NCBI RefSeq assembly: GCF_036320965.1 | Contig: NC_092236.1 | Coordinates: 15,224,018-15,288,017 of the forward strand | DNA: 64,000 nt | From: Panulirus ornatus | Lineage: Eukaryota > Arthropoda > Malacostraca > Decapoda > Palinuridae | Direction: 5' to 3' | Shown: piece by piece, positions 50,201 to 56,200 of the stretch | How positions within the stretch are numbered: position 1 is the first letter of the stretch | Layout of the letters: every line of letters begins with the position of its first letter | Notes under the pieces: generated by a model | The model's input: only the letters and a program-made list of their open reading frames with translations | The model's database searches: none | What the model was told of the DNA's origin: nothing | Made by a program: the position numbers and the translations under genes

Positions 50201-53200
50201 TACACAAAGCAGTTTTGACATACTTCAGAATATTAGTAAGGTCATATCTTAAATGCTTAGCTCAGTTCAGGCCTTTAAACAATATAAAAGATGAAGTACA
50301 AAGAAGGGCTAAAAAATATATTACATTTCTGAGAAACTATTGGTACAAAAAGAGCCAAGGACACTACATCTCTCCTCTTTTGGTTAGAGTGAGCAGAATA
50401 AGGATGATACAAGATTTCAAAATGTTTTTCTTAAATCAAGGACAATTGATGTGTCTTATGAAGAAATTTACACTAAAAGTTTGGGAAAAATCAGTGTTAC
50501 AGAATGGGCAATGAAAAAAGTAAATATAAACAAAACTGCTTATTAGAAACCCTTTTGTTCTCTGAATAACTGAATCTTTCAGATAAGTAGTTGTGGTTGG
50601 TTTCAACTAAAATAACTCAGAGAGAAGTTGTCTTGTGATTCATACGGCTATCAGGAAATATTTCCCACTACAATAGATTTTCAGTATTTCTTGACCTGTT
50701 CTGTTGGTTAATCTTCAGCATGTAAAGATATTAATCTCATGTCATGATTACTTTTGTGTTGGTAGTAAGGTCTCAAAAAGATTGAAACTGTAGATTTATG
50801 ACGACTTAATCCACTCCACCAAATAGTAATCTCTAGAAAATGAAGTAGTGCTTCTCTTCATTCTTGTGGTTTTTCACTTCTCCAAATCTGCAGTTTTCTT
50901 TAATCATCCCATTACTTAAAACTTGGCACTCATTACCGAAAATAGTGTTTCGAGAAAGTTATAAAATTCATCCCATCTTGTGATCATTTGCATCACATAC
51001 CCGGAAGCCTGAATTTTGTAAGGGGAAAGAATACTGTGCTTCCTTCAGCAGTTATTGCACTGATGTGCTGCTGATTCCTGTTTCATTTAAGAGGCATCTT
51101 GGTAATTTGCATCGTTCTAAAGCCTCAGTAGTTTTAAGACCTGACCACTAACACAGTGTTCTGAACATCCCTTAACTACATTCTACAAGTCAATGTCCTC
51201 TGTTTTTGTAGTAATTCCTTCATACAGGGCATGTGAAGCATCTGGGTTAAACCATGAAAAGGTCTGTGGGGCCTGGATGTGGAAAGGAAGCTGTGGTTTC
51301 AGTGCTAACATTACATATGACAGCTAGAGACTGAGTGTGAACAAGTGTGGCCTTTTTTGTCTTCCTGGCGTTGCCTCGCTGGAGGTAGGGGGAGGGAATG
51401 GTATTTTGTGTGTGGCGGGGTGGTGGTGAGAATGGATGAAGGCAGCAAGTATGGATATGTACATGTGTATATGTGTATATCTGTGTATTTATATGTATGT
51501 ATATATATGTATATGTGCGTGTGTGGGCGTTTATGTATATACATGTGTATGTGGGTGGGTTGGGCCATTCCTTGTCTGTTTTCCTTACGCTACCTTACTA
51601 ATGAGGGAGATGGTGGTTAAGTATAATGACTATATAAATAAATAAATCCTTCATACAGGACGGTCAATTTTCTTTAAGCAAACAACAGTCTCTGACCAAC
51701 ATGTGCCTTGCTTGATGTTACATATTTCATATATGGAAAAATGTTGACCTGACAATCCTAAGAAATTTGAGATTTTTTCTCAACAAAATTACAAAAAAAA
51801 TCTTGGTTTTAATCAGATGTTACTTTTCTTTGTGGCCAACCCTGTACTTGCACAGGAAACAGTTTCTTTCCAGTGAAACTGCTTAACATAGTAGCAAGAT
51901 AACATTAAACATTGCTTTTGCCAAAATGATCAATACCTTCAATAATTACATGGTAAAATATTTTCAGTTGAAGTTTGTCCTTAAATTTTTTGAACAAATA
52001 TTTACGCTACATGCTTTATTTAATTTCCAGATTGGTAGAGAGGCCTTCCTCCATGGATATGTTACTAGAGAATACATTAGCAATAATCATTATAGATAGT
52101 CCATAGGACTAAAATCTCCCATTCTTTTATCTGCCTGGCTGTTTTTGCTGGTGGAACCTTACCCACCAAGAATAGCAGTGAAATCAGTAAAAATATTATT
52201 TGATATATAATCATCAGATTGGGGAAGAGCAGTGTGGTTTCAGAAGTGGTAGAGGATGTGTGGATCAGGTGTTTGCTTTGAAGAATGTATGTGAGAAATA
52301 CTTAGAAAAGCAAATGGATTTGTATGTAGCATTTATGGATCTGGAGAAGGCATATGATAGAGTTGATAGAGATGCTCTGAGGAAGGTACTAAGAATATAT
52401 GGTGTGGGAGGCAAGTTGTTAGAAGCAGTGAAAAGTTTTTATTGAGGATGTAAGGCATGTGTACGTGTAGGAAGAGAGGAAAGTGATTGGTTCTCAGTGA
52501 ATGTTGGTTTGCGGCAGGGGTGTGTGATGTCTCCATGGTTGTTTAATTTGTTTATGGATGGGGTTGTTAGGGAGGTGAATGCAAGAGTTTTGGAAAGAGG
52601 GGCAAGTATGCAGTCTGTTGGGGATGAGAGAGCTTGGGAAGTGAGTCAGTTGTTATTCGCTGATGATACAGCGCTGGTGGCTGATTCATGTGAGAAACTG
52701 CAGAAGCTGGTGACTGAGTTTGGTAAAGTGTGTGAAAGAAGAAAGTTAAGAGTAAATGTGAATAAGAGCAAGGTTATTAGGTACAGTAGGGTTGAGGGTC
52801 AAGTCAATTGGGAGGTAAGTTTGAATGGAGAAAAACTGGAGGAAGTAAAGTGTTTTAGATATCTGGGAATGGATCTGGCAGCGGATGGAACCATGGAAGC
52901 GGAAGTGAATCATAGGGTGGCGGAGGGGGCGAAAATCCTGGGAGCTTTGAAGAATGTTTGGAAGTCGAGAACATTATCTCGGAAAGCAGAAATGGGTATG
53001 TTTGAAGGAATAGTGGTTCCATCATTGTTGTATGGTTGCGAGGCATGGGCTATGGATAGAGTTGTGCGCAGGAGGATGGATGTGCTGGAAATGAGATGTT
53101 TGAGGACAATATGTGGTGTGAGGTGGTTTGATCGAGTAAGTAATGTAAGGGTAAGAGAGATGTGTGGAAATAAAAAGAGCGTGGTTGAGAGAGCAGAAGA

Positions 53201-56200
53201 GAGTGTTTTGAAATGGTTTGGGCACATGGAGAGAATGAGTGAGGAAAGATTGACCAAGAGGATATATGTGTCGGAGGGAACGAGAAGTGGGAGACCAAAT
53301 TGGAGGTGGAAAGATGGAGTGAAAAAGATTTTGAGTGATCGGGGCCTGAACATGCAGGAGGGTGAAAGGCGGGCAAGGAATAGAGTGAATTGGATTGATG
53401 TGGTATATCGGGATCGACGTGCTGTCAATGGATTGAATCAGGGCACGTGAAGCGTCTGGGGTAAACCATGGAAAGTTTAGTGGGGCCTGGATGTGGAAAG
53501 GGAGTTGTGGTTTCGGGCATTATTACATGACAGCTAGAAACTGAGTGTGAACAAATGGGGCCTCTGTTGTCTTTTCCTAGCACTACCTCGCACACATGAG
53601 GGGGGGAGGGGGATGTTATTCCATGTGTGGCGAGGTGGCAGTGGGAATAAATAAAGGCAGACAGTATGAATTATGTACATGTGTATATATGTATATGTCT
53701 GTGTGTGTGTATATATATGTGTACATTGAGATGTATAGGTATGTATATTTGCGTGTGTGGACGTGTATGTATGTACATGTGTATGGGGGTGAGTTGGGCC
53801 ATTTCTTTCGTCTGTTTCCTTGCGCTACCTCACAAACGCGGGAGACAGCGACAAAGCTTATTTAAAATAAATAAATAAATATAATAATCATCATGGATCA
53901 ATAGGCCTTTTGTTCCATTTTTCACATGTACTACATATGTTGTATTCATTATAAACCAGGTTCTACCTGGATGCTGCTGATACAGGTGCCTCGTGATTTA
54001 CATGTATTTGATGTATGCCATTTTTAGAATAACATTCATGATCCATTTACTCTTTTTTCATTCACACAGGCATATGTTTGGAATAACTTGATGATCATTG
54101 GGCTGGCAGTGCAGTGGTGTGCTGTTTCCAGCACTGTTAAAGAAGCATGTGTACACATGGCGTGGATACAGTCTATAGTTATGGGGTGCTACAATATTTT
54201 GTGCTGCAGTATACTGTATATTGCACGTTTTGTCCCTTGCATCATACCACCAGAGCATCTTTTAAGTTCTCCTGGTACAAGTGATGTTAAGAAACATAGG
54301 CCATCACCACTGAGGTTAGGATGGATGTGCTCTTAACGTTATGAGAAGTGAAAGTACAGCTGATTTTATGGGCTGCTTGTGATGGTGCAGAGAAGATCTG
54401 GGAGAGTGCCAAGAGTAGAAGATTAATCAGCATGTCCAAGACTTGTGTTTCCGAAGTTTGATTATGGAGAGAATTGAATGAACAGTAAGCACACAAATCC
54501 CATCGGCATGCTTGATACAAGCAAAAGCCCAGAGTATATAGGTGACTTGGCAGTGGAAGGAGGAGCAGTCAAGACATTTGAAACAAGTTCTAGTTGGTTT
54601 GCAAATTTTAAATCGTGAAATTTCCATTACATAAGGATGTTGGTGAGGCTACTTTTGCTGATATCATTGGTGCCTCAGATATCTGAGGAACCTTAAGGAT
54701 CATAAAAACATACTTTTAATTTGGAAGAGAATGCATTTGAGAACTTTCATTTCCCATGAAGAGAAGACTGTACCAGGATTCAGAGTGTTATTTTCTGTTT
54801 TTATCATAATTCAAGATCAAGAGAGGCAAGTGTTTTGGGAGCAGCTGAATAAGTGTGTTAGTGGTTTTGATGCACGAGACCGGGTTATAGTGATGGGTGA
54901 TTTGAATGCAAAGGTTAGTAATGTGGCAGTTGAGGGAATAATTGGTATACATGGGGTGTTCAGTGTTGTAAATGGAAATGGTGAAGAGCTTGTAGATTTA
55001 TGTGCTGAAAAAGGACTGATGATTGGGAATACCTGGTTTAAAAAGCGAGATATACATAAGTATACTTATGTAAGTAGGAGAGATGGCCAGAGAGCGTTAT
55101 TGGATTACGTGTTGATTGACAGGCGTGCGAAAGAGAGACTTTTGGATGTTAATGTGCTGAGAGGTGCAACTGGAGGGATGTCTGATCATTATCTTGTGGA
55201 GGCTAAGGTGAAGATTTGTATGGGTTTTCAGAAAAGAGTGAATGTTGGGGTGAAGAGGGTGGTGAGAGTAAGTGAGCTTGAGAAGGAGACCTGTGTGAGG
55301 AAGTACCAGGAGAGACTGAGTACAGAATGGAAAAAGGTGAGAACAATGGAAGTAAGGGGAGTGGGGGAGGAATGGGATGTATTTAGGGAATCAGTGATGG
55401 ATTGCGCAAAAGATGCTTGTGGCATGAGAAGAGTGGGAGGTGGGTTGATTAGAAAGGGTAGTGAGTGGTGGGATGAAGAAGTAAGAGTATTAGTGAAAGA
55501 GAAGAGAGAGGCATTTGGACGATTTTTGCAGGGAAAAAATGCAATTGAGTGGGAGATGTATAAAAGAAAGAGACAGGAGGTCAAGAGAAAGGTGCAAGAG
55601 GTGAAAAAAAGGGCAAATGAGAGTTGGGGTGAGAGAGTATCATTAAATTTTAGGGAGAATAAAAAGATGTTCTGGAAGGAGGTAAATAAAGTGCGTAAGA
55701 CAAGGGAGCAAATGGGAACTTCAGTGAAGGGCGCAAATGGGGAGGTGATAACAAGTAGTGGTGATGTGAGAAGGAGATGGAGTGAGTATTTCGAAGGTTT
55801 GTTGAATGTGTTTGATGATAGAGTGGCAGATATAGGGTGTTTTGGTCGAGGTGGTGTGCAAAGTGAGAGGGTTGGGGAAAATGATTTGGTAAACAGAGAA
55901 GAGGTAGTGAAAGCTTTGCGGAAGATGAAAGCCGGCAAGGCAGCAGGTTTGGATGGTATTGCAGTGGAATTTATTAAAAAAGGGGGTGACTGTATTGTTG
56001 ACTGGTTGGTAAGGTTATTTAATGTATGTATGACTCATGGTGAGGTGCCTGAGGATTGGCGGAATGCGTGCATAGTGCCATTGTACAAAGGCAAAGGGGA
56101 TAAGAGTGAGTGCTCAAATTACAGAGGTATAAGTTTGTTGAGTATTCCTGGTAAATTATATGGGAGGGTATTGATTGAGAGGGTGAAGGCATGTACAGAG

